From assembly GCF_003610555.1 (NCBI RefSeq), contig NZ_RAPQ01000008.1:1170490-1234489 (forward strand): 64,000 nt of DNA. Reading direction: 5' to 3'. Both the position numbers and the translations under genes were made by a program. The notes beneath the pieces were generated by a model, which had not been told where the DNA came from, made no database searches, and saw nothing but the letters and a program-made list of their open reading frames with translations. Below are positions 10,122 through 19,254 of this stretch, one piece after another (within the stretch, counting starts at the first letter, position 1; the number at the start of each line of letters is the position of its first letter). Origin of the DNA: Marinifilum flexuosum. GTDB taxonomy: Bacteria; Bacteroidota; Bacteroidia; Bacteroidales; Marinifilaceae.

Positions 10122-10649
10122 TTGAAATTATCTGCTAAGAGTTTTCAGCTAAAAGATTTGAGAAAGAGAGAGGTGCAATACACCTTGGTAGGTGTTTGTA
10201 TTCTTATATATGTGGTGATTATTGGATTACGAATGTATAAATGGAACAACCATTTGAATTCAGATGAACGAATAATTACGCTTGCAACATTTTATGAAAG
10301 TCATCCTTCAGGAGGAACTAAAAGTGTTTCAAATTCATTTTCATATTTTTATAATGTTGATGGAAAATATTATTTTGAATCTGTAGTAGTAGATTATATA
10401 GATAAAACTGAAGTTGGGAATGGGGATAAAGTCCAGTTTATTGTAGTAGTTTCAAAGAAAGATCCAACAATTCATTGTATTATTTGGAACAAGAAATTAA
10501 ATATTCAGCAGCCAATAGGCAAGATATTTAATTATAAAATTGATAAGGAAACGATTCAATATTATACTATGCAAATTGGTTTATCACCAAGAGGAAGATT
10601 AGACTCGGAAAAGGAAATAAGGCTAAGAAAAATAAACTTGCTTAAGTAG
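10122..10649 (+). CDS. Uncharacterised single-pass membrane protein (TTG start)
   Basis: A 175-residue protein with one membrane segment at about residues 21-37 (TLVGVCILIYVVIIGLRMY) followed by a domain of roughly 135 residues that looks beta-rich (FSYFYNVDGKYYFESVVVDYI). I do not recognise a family; such proteins resemble DUF3592-like membrane-anchored domains in size and layout but I cannot confirm this. No ATG is available near the N-terminus, so the TTG at 10122 is the best start. It is squeezed between the oxidoreductase and tex on the same strand. Confidence 0.6.
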   Translation: MKLSAKSFQLKDLRKREVQYTLVGVCILIYVVIIGLRMYKWNNHLNSDERIITLATFYESHPSGGTKSVSNSFSYFYNVDGKYYFESVVVDYIDKTEVGNGDKVQFIVVVSKKDPTIHCIIWNKKLNIQQPIGKIFNYKIDKETIQYYTMQIGLSPRGRLDSEKEIRLRKINLLK

Positions 10650-10657
10650 ATTATGCA

Positions 10658-12787
10658 ATGAAAAAATATATAGATCAAATATCGAAAAGCTTGCAATTGC
10701 AGGCTTTTCAGGTTGAAAATACCATGCAATTACTTGGCGAGGGAGCCACATTGCCATTTATTGCTCGTTATCGTAAGGAAATGACTGGCAGCCTGGACGA
10801 AGTTCAGATTGCCAATGTGAAAGAGGAATTGGCTCGATTGACCGAGCTTGACAAGAGACGAGAAAGCATTATAGAGGCCATTGATAAGCAAGAGAAACTG
10901 ACTGACGAGTTGCGTGCCAGAATTGAAGCTTGTACGGAACTAAACCAGTTGGAAGACTTGTATTTGCCATACAAACAAAAGCGCAAAACCAGGGCAGTAA
11001 AAGCCAAGGAAAAAGGATTGGAACCTTTGGCTAAGATCCTGATGAAGCAGCTTGAACGCGATGTGGAATCCAGAGCAAGTCAGTTTGTGAATGATGAGGT
11101 TGCCGATGAGGATGAAGCACTGCAAGGTGCACGTGATATTATTGCAGAATGGGTAAACGAGAATGAAGTTTCCCGTAACTCCGTTCGTGGCATTTTCCAA
11201 CGTCAGGCAGTAATCCGCTCTAAAGTTGTAAAAGGCAAAGAGGAAGAAGGAGTAAAGTTTAAAGATTACTTTCAGTCGGAAGAGCCATTAAAAAGATGTG
11301 CTTCGCACCGCATGTTGGCTTTGAGAAGGGGAGAAGCAGAAGGCGTTTTACGATTGGATATTGCGCCCAATGAAGATGATGTATTGGACAGATTGAATAG
11401 AATCTTTGTAAAAGGAAATACCGAAGCTTCCGATCATGTTGAGGTGGCAGTAAAAGATTCATACAAAAGGTTACTGAGTTCTTCGATTGAAACGGAGTTT
11501 GCCAAATCATCGAAAGAGGAAGCCGACAAAGAGGCCATTCGTGTGTTCTCTGAAAATTTGCGCCAATTGTTGTTGGCATCGCCGCTGGGACAGAAGCGTG
11601 TTTTGGCGATCGACCCGGGATTTAGAACAGGTTGTAAGGTGGTTTGTTTGGATGCTCAAGGAAATCTGAAGCACAACGAAACCATTTACCCACATGCACC
11701 ACAAAATCAGGGAAAGATGGCAGCCAAAAAGCTGACCAATATGGTAGAAACCTACAATATACAAGCAATTGCGATAGGTAATGGAACTGCAAGTCGAGAA
11801 ACAGAAAGATTTGTAACCAACCTTCATTACGATAGAAAAGTTCAGGTTTTTGTAGTAAGCGAAGCAGGAGCATCAATCTATTCAGCATCGAAAGTGGCTC
11901 GCGAGGAGTTCCCACAGTATGATGTTACGGTTCGTGGAGCGGTATCTATTGGTAGGCGCTTGATGGATCCTTTGGCCGAATTGGTAAAAATCGATGCCAA
12001 ATCGATTGGAGTAGGCCAATACCAGCACGATGTGGATCAAAACTTATTGAAACAGAGTTTGGATCAGGTGGTGGAATCATGTGTGAATAAGGTAGGTGTG
12101 AACTTGAACACAGCCAGTAAACACTTGTTGACCTACGTATCAGGTTTAGGTCCGCAGTTGGCGCAGAATATAGTGGATTACAGAACCGAGAACGGAGCTT
12201 TTTCATCCCGTAAGGAGATCACGAAAGTGAAGCGAATGGGAGCGAAGGCATTCGAGCAATGTGCAGGTTTCTTACGAATTCCAAATTCCGAAAATCCGTT
12301 GGACAATTCAGCGGTTCATCCAGAATCTTATTGCATTGTAAAACAAATGGCAAAAGATGTGAATTGCTCTGTTGCCGATTTAATTGCTGATCAAAATCTG
12401 CGCAAGCAAATCGATTTGAACAAATATGTGAGCAATGAAGTAGGATTGCCAACATTGAAGGACATTATGGAAGAGCTTGAAAAGCCGGGACGCGATCCGC
12501 GAACTGCCATTAAAGTTTTCCAATTTAAAGAGGGAATTTACAAGATAGACCAGCTTGAAGTTGGAATGGAGATGCCAGGCATTGTTACCAACATCACAAA
12601 CTTTGGCGCTTTTGTTGATGTGGGCGTAAAGCAAGACGGTTTGGTACACATTTCGCAATTGGCCAACCGATTCGTATCCGATCCGGCTGATGTGGTTCAA
12701 TTGCATCAGCATGTAAATGTGAAAGTAATTGAGGTTGATGTGGCCAGAAAGCGCATTCAACTATCAATGAAAGATTGTGAGCAATAA
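10658..12787 (+). CDS. tex: Tex-family transcription accessory protein / RNA-binding protein
   Basis: The 709-residue product shows the full Tex architecture: helical N-terminal domain (TLPFIARYRKEMTGSLDE at about residues 30-47), a YqgF/RNase H-like domain starting at RVLAIDPGFRTGCKV (about residue 315), helix-hairpin-helix motifs (GVNLNTASKHLLTYVSGLG) and a C-terminal S1 domain (GMEMPGIVTNITNFGAFVDV). Tex binds nucleic acids and affects transcription elongation and translation. The stop codon is followed 13 bp later by an unusual hairpin array. Confidence 0.95.
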   Translation: MKKYIDQISKSLQLQAFQVENTMQLLGEGATLPFIARYRKEMTGSLDEVQIANVKEELARLTELDKRRESIIEAIDKQEKLTDELRARIEACTELNQLEDLYLPYKQKRKTRAVKAKEKGLEPLAKILMKQLERDVESRASQFVNDEVADEDEALQGARDIIAEWVNENEVSRNSVRGIFQRQAVIRSKVVKGKEEEGVKFKDYFQSEEPLKRCASHRMLALRRGEAEGVLRLDIAPNEDDVLDRLNRIFVKGNTEASDHVEVAVKDSYKRLLSSSIETEFAKSSKEEADKEAIRVFSENLRQLLLASPLGQKRVLAIDPGFRTGCKVVCLDAQGNLKHNETIYPHAPQNQGKMAAKKLTNMVETYNIQAIAIGNGTASRETERFVTNLHYDRKVQVFVVSEAGASIYSASKVAREEFPQYDVTVRGAVSIGRRLMDPLAELVKIDAKSIGVGQYQHDVDQNLLKQSLDQVVESCVNKVGVNLNTASKHLLTYVSGLGPQLAQNIVDYRTENGAFSSRKEITKVKRMGAKAFEQCAGFLRIPNSENPLDNSAVHPESYCIVKQMAKDVNCSVADLIADQNLRKQIDLNKYVSNEVGLPTLKDIMEELEKPGRDPRTAIKVFQFKEGIYKIDQLEVGMEMPGIVTNITNFGAFVDVGVKQDGLVHISQLANRFVSDPADVVQLHQHVNVKVIEVDVARKRIQLSMKDCEQ

Positions 12788-12800
12788 AGTAGAGATATGA

Positions 12801-12971
12801 AGTGTATTTTTGTTCCTGCAGCCTGCAGGAACAAAAATACACTCCTGAAAATCCTTCCTGCAAGCTGCAGGAAGAAAAATACACCCTGTATAATCCTTCC
12901 TGCAGGCTGCAGGAAAGAAAATACACCCTGTGAAATCCTTCCTGCAGGCTGCAGGGAAGAAAATACACCTC
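12801..12971. repeat. Array of four hairpin-forming repeats downstream of tex
   Basis: Four units spaced about 53-54 bp apart each contain TTCCTGCA-nnC-TGCAGGAA followed by an A-rich arm ending in AATACAC. The first unit (12801-12843) is a perfect 20-bp inverted repeat with a 3-nt loop; the others keep only the inner 8-9 bp palindrome. The first palindrome starts 13 bp after the tex stop codon and has no T tract. All copies contain the PstI-type palindrome CTGCAG except one half-site change in copy two. Confidence 0.85.
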
Positions 12972-13031
12972 GTAACTCGGTTTTATATAAACTTTATGAG
13001 TTTGAAAAAAATGCTTTTAGGAAGTTTTGGC

Positions 13032-13039
13032 TATTTTTG
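13032..13039 (+). promoter_or_regulatory. Putative -7 box for the zinc-ribbon gene
   Basis: TATTTTTG fits TAnnTTTG and lies 26 bp before the start codon at 13066; a TTTG at 13001 is farther upstream than the usual spacing. Confidence 0.35.
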
Positions 13040-13065
13040 AAACTTGATAACAAAAATAAAAGACT

Positions 13066-13299
13066 ATGGATTTTAACGATCAGGATGTAATTATAGAATG
13101 CCCGACTTGCAAAAAAGAAATGATTGTAAAGATTTTAGAGATCACCAATCATCATACGGTAAGTTGTCCGGAATGTGGAGCTAAGGTCGATTTATCGGCA
13201 AACGATCCATCGGCAAAATTGGGAATTCCTAAAAACTATAAGCCTTTTGAAGGTTTGGATGATTACCTGAAGGAAGTAGAAGCGAAAAGAAAGAAATAG
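13066..13299 (+). CDS. Small zinc-ribbon protein
   Basis: A 77-residue protein with two CxxC knuckles (CPTCKK at about residue 13 and CPECGAKVDL at about residue 38), which predicts a single zinc ribbon. The C-terminus is charged and helical (FEGLDDYLKEVEAKRKK). Its function is unknown; proteins of this size commonly bind nucleic acid or act as small adaptors. It has its own putative promoter and a good terminator immediately downstream. Confidence 0.75.
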   Translation: MDFNDQDVIIECPTCKKEMIVKILEITNHHTVSCPECGAKVDLSANDPSAKLGIPKNYKPFEGLDDYLKEVEAKRKK

Positions 13300-13322
13300 A
13301 AAGAATTTTCTATCAGACATAT

Positions 13323-13356
13323 AAACCCAGACTCAAGATTGAGTTTGGGTTTTGTG
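13323..13356 (+). terminator. Intrinsic terminator after zinc-ribbon gene
   Basis: AAACCCAGACTCAA-GA-TTGAGTTTGGGTTT forms a 14-bp stem with one G-T type mismatch, followed by a T-rich run. Confidence 0.7.
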
Positions 13357-13394
13357 TTTATTGGATTAGGTTATAAAGTAATATCTTGTTGATT

Positions 13395-13553
13395 TTAGAA
13401 TAATAGATCAAAGTATAGGCCCAATATTACCATGCCCAGTAAAAGCAATAAGAATAAAGCCATATACTTTATTTGTTTGGTTGTATAGTAACCAGATTCT
13501 CCCATTCCAATGTGTACTTCAACTTTATCGTCTTTTTCTTCTTTCTTTTTCAT
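13395..13553 (-). CDS. Small membrane protein (52 residues), hypothetical
   Basis: A minus-strand ATG at 13553 opens a 52-codon frame: a highly charged N-terminus (MKKKEEKDDKVEVHIGMG) followed by one hydrophobic segment (MALFLLLLLGMVILGLYF). This charged-then-membrane layout is typical of real small membrane proteins, and a purine-rich region precedes the ATG. I do not recognise a family. It is convergent with the zinc-ribbon gene. Confidence 0.5.
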   Translation of the reverse strand: MKKKEEKDDKVEVHIGMGESGYYTTKQIKYMALFLLLLLGMVILGLYFDLLF

Positions 13554-13683
13554 GATATTGATATAAAACCATCATAAATGTAATAAGATTTTTATTATCA
13601 ATAAATTTGAGATGCTTAAAAAAGGGTTCTGTATGGAATTTAGTGGGTAAGTAAATTAATCATTATTTGAAAAAAATTATCCT

Positions 13684-13910
13684 ATGATTCTTTGTTTAAA
13701 TTCGCTTTGCTCGAGCCGCATGGCTCATCCTTTTTCCATTGATGAAAAAGGATGCAAAAAATCTAGGGCGTGTAAGCTCAAACTATTTATACTTGAAAAA
13801 TTTAAGTGCGGCGGGGTGATCTTCGAACAAGTTCTCAGCTTCCCCGACTTACTACAAATTTTTCCGCGTCTAATCAGCTTGACCTTCCAATGCCCACTTT
13901 GGAGAATGGA
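13684..13910. repeat. Probable dispersed non-coding repeat
   Basis: This stretch has a base composition unlike its AT-rich surroundings, with GC-richer words (CTCGAGCCGCATGGCTC, GTGCGGCGGGGTG) and an inner palindrome of the type CATCCTTTTTC-cattgat-GAAAAAGGATG. It resembles the dispersed intergenic repeats seen in many Bacteroidota genomes. Frames are open on both strands here but neither protein looks real. Confidence 0.4.
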
Positions 13911-14012
13911 ACAAGATAAGTAGATAGTAATAAATTTAAAGAATTGTCCACTCCAAATCATATAGATCTAAAAAAAAAGAGGCTGTTAACATAACAACCT
14001 CCATTTGAAAAA

Positions 14013-14738
14013 TTATCTTCTGCTAACATCTCCACCGCTGGAGCTGCTCACATTTACTTTTGCAGGTTCGCCATAGTAATTTACATCACCCCCAGAACTT
14101 GCTGATGCTTCGATAGATTCAATTGCATAAACCGAAACATCACCACCACTTGAAGCTTTTGCCTTACAAATTTTAGCTTTTAAATCAGCTGCTCTTAAAT
14201 CGCTACCACTGCTTGCTTTTCCATAGAAAGAATTCGCTGTACCCGAAAGATTAGCATCGGCACCAGAACTTACTGAGCAGGTAAGATTTACTGCCTTAAG
14301 TTCAAGTTCTGCATCGGCACCAGAGCTAACCGAAATATCAAGATCTTCAAATTTTAGTGGGTGACTTGATTCAAGATCGGAACCGCTCGAAACGCTTATT
14401 TCATTCACCTTCACAAAGGTTACATAAACATTAAGCTTCTTGGCTCTACGAATTGGATCTTCCGTTTTAATAACCAGCTTATCACCTTTTATGCGGGTAA
14501 CAATCAAATCAAGAAGGTTTTCATCCGCTTCAACAGTTACCGATTCTTTATCACCTTGTCTTAGGTAAACATCGACACCACTACTAGACGAAATTGCGCT
14601 AAAAGAACCAATTTCTCTATCTTGTTTTTTTACAATGCCATTGCCTTTTGTTCCCCAGAATTGAGCGTTTACGGTTGACGAAAATACCATAGTTAACGCA
14701 ATTAGTGTAAGGGACATTTTTTTCAATAATTTTTTCAT
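14013..14738 (-). CDS. Secreted GIN-domain (DUF2807) protein
   Basis: A 241-residue exported protein with a signal peptide ending near residue 25 (STVNAQ). The rest is a chain of short strands punctuated by SSG[SAG]D motifs (SSSSGVDVYL, SSGSDLES, SSGADAEL, SSGADANL, SSGSDLRA, SSGGDVSV, SSGGDVNY, SSGGDVSRR), typical of the DUF2807 right-handed beta-solenoid 'head GIN' domain. Function is unknown; the family is found on the surface or in the periplasm of Bacteroidota. It is not obviously part of an operon. Confidence 0.85.
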   Translation of the reverse strand: MKKLLKKMSLTLIALTMVFSSTVNAQFWGTKGNGIVKKQDREIGSFSAISSSSGVDVYLRQGDKESVTVEADENLLDLIVTRIKGDKLVIKTEDPIRRAKKLNVYVTFVKVNEISVSSGSDLESSHPLKFEDLDISVSSGADAELELKAVNLTCSVSSGADANLSGTANSFYGKASSGSDLRAADLKAKICKAKASSGGDVSVYAIESIEASASSGGDVNYYGEPAKVNVSSSSGGDVSRR

Positions 14739-14923
14739 GCGTATAAGATTTTAATGAAATAGTTTATTCCAGGTTTCTAATCATATTATATGACGCCAAG
14801 TGTTGGCTTCAAGTTACAGGTGAATTGATATAAAATTGTTCGATGATGAAGCTTTTGGCCTATAAATGATCTGATGTAAAGACGATAAGCTTAAGTTTAC
14901 AGTTGCATGAAAATTTTTAGGAA

Positions 14924-15742
14924 TTAAAATAAATTCAGGAAAGGCTGTGCTAATAATTTTCTCACATGGCTTTTTAATGATTTCTTGTCCATCCTTCTGG
15001 AGGTTATTTTTCCTGGTACTTTTGTGTGATTTCCCAGTATGATAACAGCTGGTGAAGCAGGTAAATCTGACTGATCAATTTTACTAAAGAACTTTGTGTT
15101 TCCGCTTAAAATATCACTATCGGTATAACTTACTTTCGAAATCACATTGATATTGGTTTCTTTCGAAAGTCTTTGGTTGAGCTCAAAGGCCATCTCGCTT
15201 AAGCGTTCCAATCCCATGTAAATAACAACCGTATCGTTATTTTCTATTTCCCTAATAATACCATCTAAATCGCTTTTCTCTCCTCCAACTTTAATGGCCG
15301 AATGAAAGTGAATCCCTGATGATTTTCCTCTTTCGGTAAGAGGAACCCAATATTCATTTGCGGCAGCCATGCCTGCACTAATTCCAGGTATCAATTCAAA
15401 CTCTACATCCGATTCCAATAAAAACCTGATTTCTTCTACACCCCGACCATAAACCATCGGATCGCCTGACTTTAGTCTAACCACTTGATGACCCAAACTG
15501 TGATACATGATCATTTGATTGTGGATGTTTTGCTGTCTTTCCATAGGATTTATTCCATCGCCCGAACGTTTCCCAACCTCAATAACAATCGATTTTTCAG
15601 GAAACAGACTGCGAACATCATCCGTAATTAGGGCATCGGTAAGGATTACATCTGCCGATTCCAAAGCTCTTAAAGCTCGTATGGTAAGAAGATCGGAGGC
15701 GCCGGGTCCGGCACCTACAATCCAAATTTTTCCTTGACTCAT
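14924..15742 (-). CDS. cobA: Uroporphyrinogen-III C-methyltransferase (SUMT)
   Basis: The 272-residue product has the SUMT hallmarks: VGAGPGASDLLTIRAL (residues about 8-23), the SAM-binding segment VVRLKSGDPMVYGRG and ELIPGISAGMAA. It methylates uroporphyrinogen III twice to precorrin-2, the first step to siroheme. It is the last gene of the sulfite-reductase operon, 10 bp after the cysI stop, so its product feeds the siroheme cofactor of CysI through the Met8-like enzyme encoded upstream. The last 30 residues are basic and not typical of the family. Confidence 0.93.
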   Translation of the reverse strand: MSQGKIWIVGAGPGASDLLTIRALRALESADVILTDALITDDVRSLFPEKSIVIEVGKRSGDGINPMERQQNIHNQMIMYHSLGHQVVRLKSGDPMVYGRGVEEIRFLLESDVEFELIPGISAGMAAANEYWVPLTERGKSSGIHFHSAIKVGGEKSDLDGIIREIENNDTVVIYMGLERLSEMAFELNQRLSKETNINVISKVSYTDSDILSGNTKFFSKIDQSDLPASPAVIILGNHTKVPGKITSRRMDKKSLKSHVRKLLAQPFLNLF

Positions 15743-15752
15743 TGCACAAAGT

Positions 15753-17459
15753 TTAGTGTTTAAAATCTTTAGGATTTACGATTTCCTTTATGTATTGCTT
15801 TCTGATAACAAAATCCCCAAAAGCTTCTCCTTCCGTTCTGTTTTGCGAATAATCTTGCAGTATGGGGCGAAGCTCTTGAAGAATTTCCTCTTCGTTTACA
15901 TTTTCGCGATACAGATTATTTAGTCTTGTTCCGTTAAAGTTTCCTCCCAGGTAAAGATTATACCTGCCCGGACCTTTTCCAATAAGTCCTATTTCTGCTA
16001 CATAGGGTCTTCCACAGCCATTGGCACAACCAGTCATTCGAATCACAATTTCATCTTTAAATAAGCCAAAATCGCTTAAGCTACTTTCAATTTTATCGAT
16101 TAAACCCGGCAAATACCTTTCGGCCTCGGCAAAAGCCAAACTACATGTGTTCAAAGCCACACAGGCAATGGAATTCGATCTTGTTCCCGATATTGTACTC
16201 GGAAGTGAATCGTACTTTTTCAGGATTTCATTGATTTTGTTCTTGTCTTCGCCCTTAATTTTTCCAAGAATCAGATTCTGATTCCCTGAAAGACGAAAAT
16301 CTGAAATATTCAAGTCAGCAATTTCCCGCAAAGCAGTTTTTGTCTTTATACTTTCAACATCTTTCACTCTACCACCTTCAATAAATAATCCAAGGTACCA
16401 GTCGCCATTCACACTTTGATGCCATCCGAACTTATCGCCGTTTCTGATTAAGGCATATTCTCGTGCAGCTTCCAGTTTGTAAGCTAACTTTTCGTGCAGT
16501 AGTTCCTTAAATTTATCTATGCCCAATCGGTCGATGGTATATTTTAAACGTGCATTTTTTCTGATCTTTCGGTTCCCCTGTTCTTTCTGAACCAGCACAA
16601 TTTTTTCGGCTATATCTACCGTATTTTCCGCTTTCACAAAGCCTAATACAGTTCCCAGTCGGGGATAGGTTTCAGCATCGCCAAAAGTGGTTCCCATTCC
16701 ACCGCCTGCAACAACATTAAAACCTTCCAGCACACCATTGTTTTCTATGGCTATAAAACCGATATCCTGTGTAAATACATCGGTATCGTTAAAAGGAGGA
16801 ATGGTAAAACCAATCTTGAATTTACGCGGCAAATAAACCGGACCATACAAAGGTTCAACTTCTCCTTGCGATCCTTCGGCTACCTTTTTCTGATCCAACC
16901 AAATTTCGTAATAGGCAGGAGTTCGCGGAGTAAGATGATCGCTTACTTTGCTGGCATAATCCTGAACCTGATCGAACACATTGGAACCATAGGGATGAGG
17001 ACTGGCCATTACATTTCGGTTTACATCACCACAGGCCGCAATGGTATCAAGCAATGCCTTGTTTATGGATTGAATACTTGGTTTCAGATTACCCTTTAAA
17101 ACGCCATGAAATTGAAAGGCTTGACGGGTAGTGAGCTTTAGCGTACCGTTGGCGTATTCATCTGCAATTTGATCCATCTGCAACCACTGATCCGCATTCA
17201 CCAACCCACCAGGTACTCTTACCCTGATAAGGAAAGAGTAAGCAGGTTCCAGTTTGGTCTTTTTTCTTTCCCTTTCGGTATCTCTGTCGAATTGCTGGTA
17301 AATGCCATGAAACTTCGATACTTGTCTGTCGTCTACTGCAATTGCCCCTGTAATGGGATCGGCAAGACTTTCAGCCAATGTTCCTCGCAAATAATTACTA
17401 TCGGTTTTAATTTTTTCAACTTCGGACAAGTCTGCCCAATTTATATTTTGATCTGACAT
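15753..17459 (-). CDS. cysI: Assimilatory sulfite reductase hemoprotein subunit
   Basis: The chosen start at 17459 (MSDQNINWADLSEVEKIK) gives 568 residues; a frame extension to 17489 overlaps cysJ and adds a basic stretch unlike the family. Siroheme/4Fe-4S ligands are visible as CVALNTCSLAFAEAERYLP and GCANGCGRPYVAEIGLIG, the CX5C...CX3C arrangement. The two ferredoxin-like half domains (RVPGGLVNADQWLQMDQIA and FHGVLKGNLKPSIQSIN) are present. The enzyme reduces sulfite to sulfide with six electrons from CysJ. It begins 16 bp after the cysJ stop. Confidence 0.95.
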   Translation of the reverse strand: MSDQNINWADLSEVEKIKTDSNYLRGTLAESLADPITGAIAVDDRQVSKFHGIYQQFDRDTERERKKTKLEPAYSFLIRVRVPGGLVNADQWLQMDQIADEYANGTLKLTTRQAFQFHGVLKGNLKPSIQSINKALLDTIAACGDVNRNVMASPHPYGSNVFDQVQDYASKVSDHLTPRTPAYYEIWLDQKKVAEGSQGEVEPLYGPVYLPRKFKIGFTIPPFNDTDVFTQDIGFIAIENNGVLEGFNVVAGGGMGTTFGDAETYPRLGTVLGFVKAENTVDIAEKIVLVQKEQGNRKIRKNARLKYTIDRLGIDKFKELLHEKLAYKLEAAREYALIRNGDKFGWHQSVNGDWYLGLFIEGGRVKDVESIKTKTALREIADLNISDFRLSGNQNLILGKIKGEDKNKINEILKKYDSLPSTISGTRSNSIACVALNTCSLAFAEAERYLPGLIDKIESSLSDFGLFKDEIVIRMTGCANGCGRPYVAEIGLIGKGPGRYNLYLGGNFNGTRLNNLYRENVNEEEILQELRPILQDYSQNRTEGEAFGDFVIRKQYIKEIVNPKDFKH

Positions 17460-17475
17460 GATTTTCCTTTTTTTT

Positions 17476-19251
17476 CTAGTAAACATCAAGAAGTAAACGT
17501 CTCTCTTTCTTTAATTTTTTCAGATATTCATCTGCTTTTTCGGCTGTTATTCCACCTTCGCTGGTAATGATTTCCTTTAAGCTTTCCTGCACATCTTTTG
17601 CCATGTAGTTTTTATCACCACAGATGTAAAAGTGAGCGCCGTTTTCTAACCATTGAAACACCTCAGATGCTTTTTGTTTGAGTTTATGCTGTACATACTC
17701 TTTCTCATTCTGATCGCGCGAAAAGGCAACATCCAATTTGTTTAGAACTCCCTTTTGCAAATATTTTTGCCACTCTACCTGGTACAAAAAATCTTCTTTA
17801 AAACGCTGGTTTCCGAAAAATAGCCAGCTGTTGGTTTGCTTGTTGTTTTGCTCAATCTCCTGTAGAAAACTTCTGTATGGAGCTACTCCGGTACCTGCTC
17901 CAACCATTATCAAAGATTTATCGGTTTCTTTTGGCAATCGGAAAGCTTCATTCTTCTCTATAAAAACAGGGATGTGATCGCCTACATTTATTTGATCTGA
18001 AATGTAAGTGGAACATGCACCATTTCGATCTCTTTTCTTGTGCTTGTATCTAAGAGAAGCAACTGTGATATGAACCTCTTCGGGATTTAGAGTCGGACCG
18101 GAAGAGATAGAGTAGAGGCGAGCATACAACACTCTTAGAATTCCAATAAATTCATCGATCTTAATTTTTCCGGGGAAATCTTCCAATAGGTCAATCGTAT
18201 CAGCTCCATAAAGATATTGATCCAGAGCTTCTTCATTTTCCAGCAAAGTAGTGAGCTCTTTGTTTTTTACGATCTCGTTGTACTTCTCAAGAACCTCACG
18301 ATTTAAAACCGTTATTTCAAGCTTGTGCTGCAATGCTCTAAACAAACTTACATCCTTACCTCCAACTCGAACGATCCGTTCAGGATCTTCTGCAAAATGA
18401 TTGATGATCAAATCAACCAAATCGACAGGATTATTTGGGAGAACTCCAATGCTGTCACCAGCCTGATATTCTATATCTGAATCTTCCAGCGATATTTCAA
18501 CATGGTAAATCTCTTTCTCCGATTGTTCCGTTGTAATTCTAACTTTCTCGAGAACTTCGGCATAGAAAGGATTGGTTCGATTGAATTTCTTCTTTTTGGC
18601 AGCAGTATTTTCAATGGAAACAGTTGAGTTTGCTGCTGGCTGAATTTTTTGAAGTTCACTTGCAACAGAATCAATCCAACTGTTGGCTATTTCTTCATAT
18701 GCAACATCTGCTTTATGAATGGGAACGATTTCTTCGCCTCCTAACTTTTTGAATGCTTCATTAAAATCAACTCCGGTTTGGCAAAATTTCTTGTATGATT
18801 TATCGCCTAAAGCCAGTACCGAGAACTTTGTTCCTTCCAGTTTTGGAGCTCTTTTACCCAAAACATACTCATGAAAGTCTTCTGCCTGAATAGGAGGTTC
18901 GCCTTCACCGTGGGTACTTACAACCAGAAACAGGTACTGTTCTTTCTTCAAATCAGTTTTCTTGTATTCATCTAAGGCCTTAAGCGAAGGCGAAAAGCCT
19001 AGGGAGCTAAGTCTATCGTATAAGTCAAGAGCAATTTCTTTGCTGTGTCCGGTGTGTGTGCCATACAGAATGGTAATTTTTTCTGATGATTTTGGTACTG
19101 CCGTTGCCAGTGTATTTGCACTGCTTGTGTTGCCATTAATCAAGCCTGAAATGTATCCGTTCAACCAAACCAACTGTTCTTTGTTTAGTTCTTTTACCAG
19201 CTCATTAATTTGGCTAAGCTGTTCGCTATTTATTTGATATTGATTTGTCAT
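17476..19251 (-). CDS. cysJ: Sulfite reductase (NADPH) flavoprotein subunit
   Basis: The 591-residue protein has an N-terminal flavodoxin domain (ILYGTHTGHSKEIALDLYDR, about residue 57), an FAD domain with ARLYSISSGP, and an NADPH domain with MVGAGTGVAPYRSFLQEI and FYICGDKNYMAKDVQ, ending in an aromatic residue two positions from the C-terminus (LLLDVY) as in CPR-type reductases. It passes electrons from NADPH through FAD and FMN to CysI. It starts 3 bp after the Met8-like gene stop, so the two are translationally close. Confidence 0.95.
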   Translation of the reverse strand: MTNQYQINSEQLSQINELVKELNKEQLVWLNGYISGLINGNTSSANTLATAVPKSSEKITILYGTHTGHSKEIALDLYDRLSSLGFSPSLKALDEYKKTDLKKEQYLFLVVSTHGEGEPPIQAEDFHEYVLGKRAPKLEGTKFSVLALGDKSYKKFCQTGVDFNEAFKKLGGEEIVPIHKADVAYEEIANSWIDSVASELQKIQPAANSTVSIENTAAKKKKFNRTNPFYAEVLEKVRITTEQSEKEIYHVEISLEDSDIEYQAGDSIGVLPNNPVDLVDLIINHFAEDPERIVRVGGKDVSLFRALQHKLEITVLNREVLEKYNEIVKNKELTTLLENEEALDQYLYGADTIDLLEDFPGKIKIDEFIGILRVLYARLYSISSGPTLNPEEVHITVASLRYKHKKRDRNGACSTYISDQINVGDHIPVFIEKNEAFRLPKETDKSLIMVGAGTGVAPYRSFLQEIEQNNKQTNSWLFFGNQRFKEDFLYQVEWQKYLQKGVLNKLDVAFSRDQNEKEYVQHKLKQKASEVFQWLENGAHFYICGDKNYMAKDVQESLKEIITSEGGITAEKADEYLKKLKKERRLLLDVY

Positions 19252-19254
19252 GAT

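Noticed and set aside
12797-13090. 97-residue plus-strand frame through the hairpin array after tex
   Set aside because: The frame merely reads the 53-bp palindromic repeats (repeated CRxxNTPC-like peptides) and overlaps the start of the zinc-ribbon gene; it looks like a by-product of the repeat.
13684-13961. Open frames on both strands in the 13.7-kb intergenic stretch
   Set aside because: Neither protein has a sensible composition or signal; the DNA looks like a dispersed non-coding repeat.
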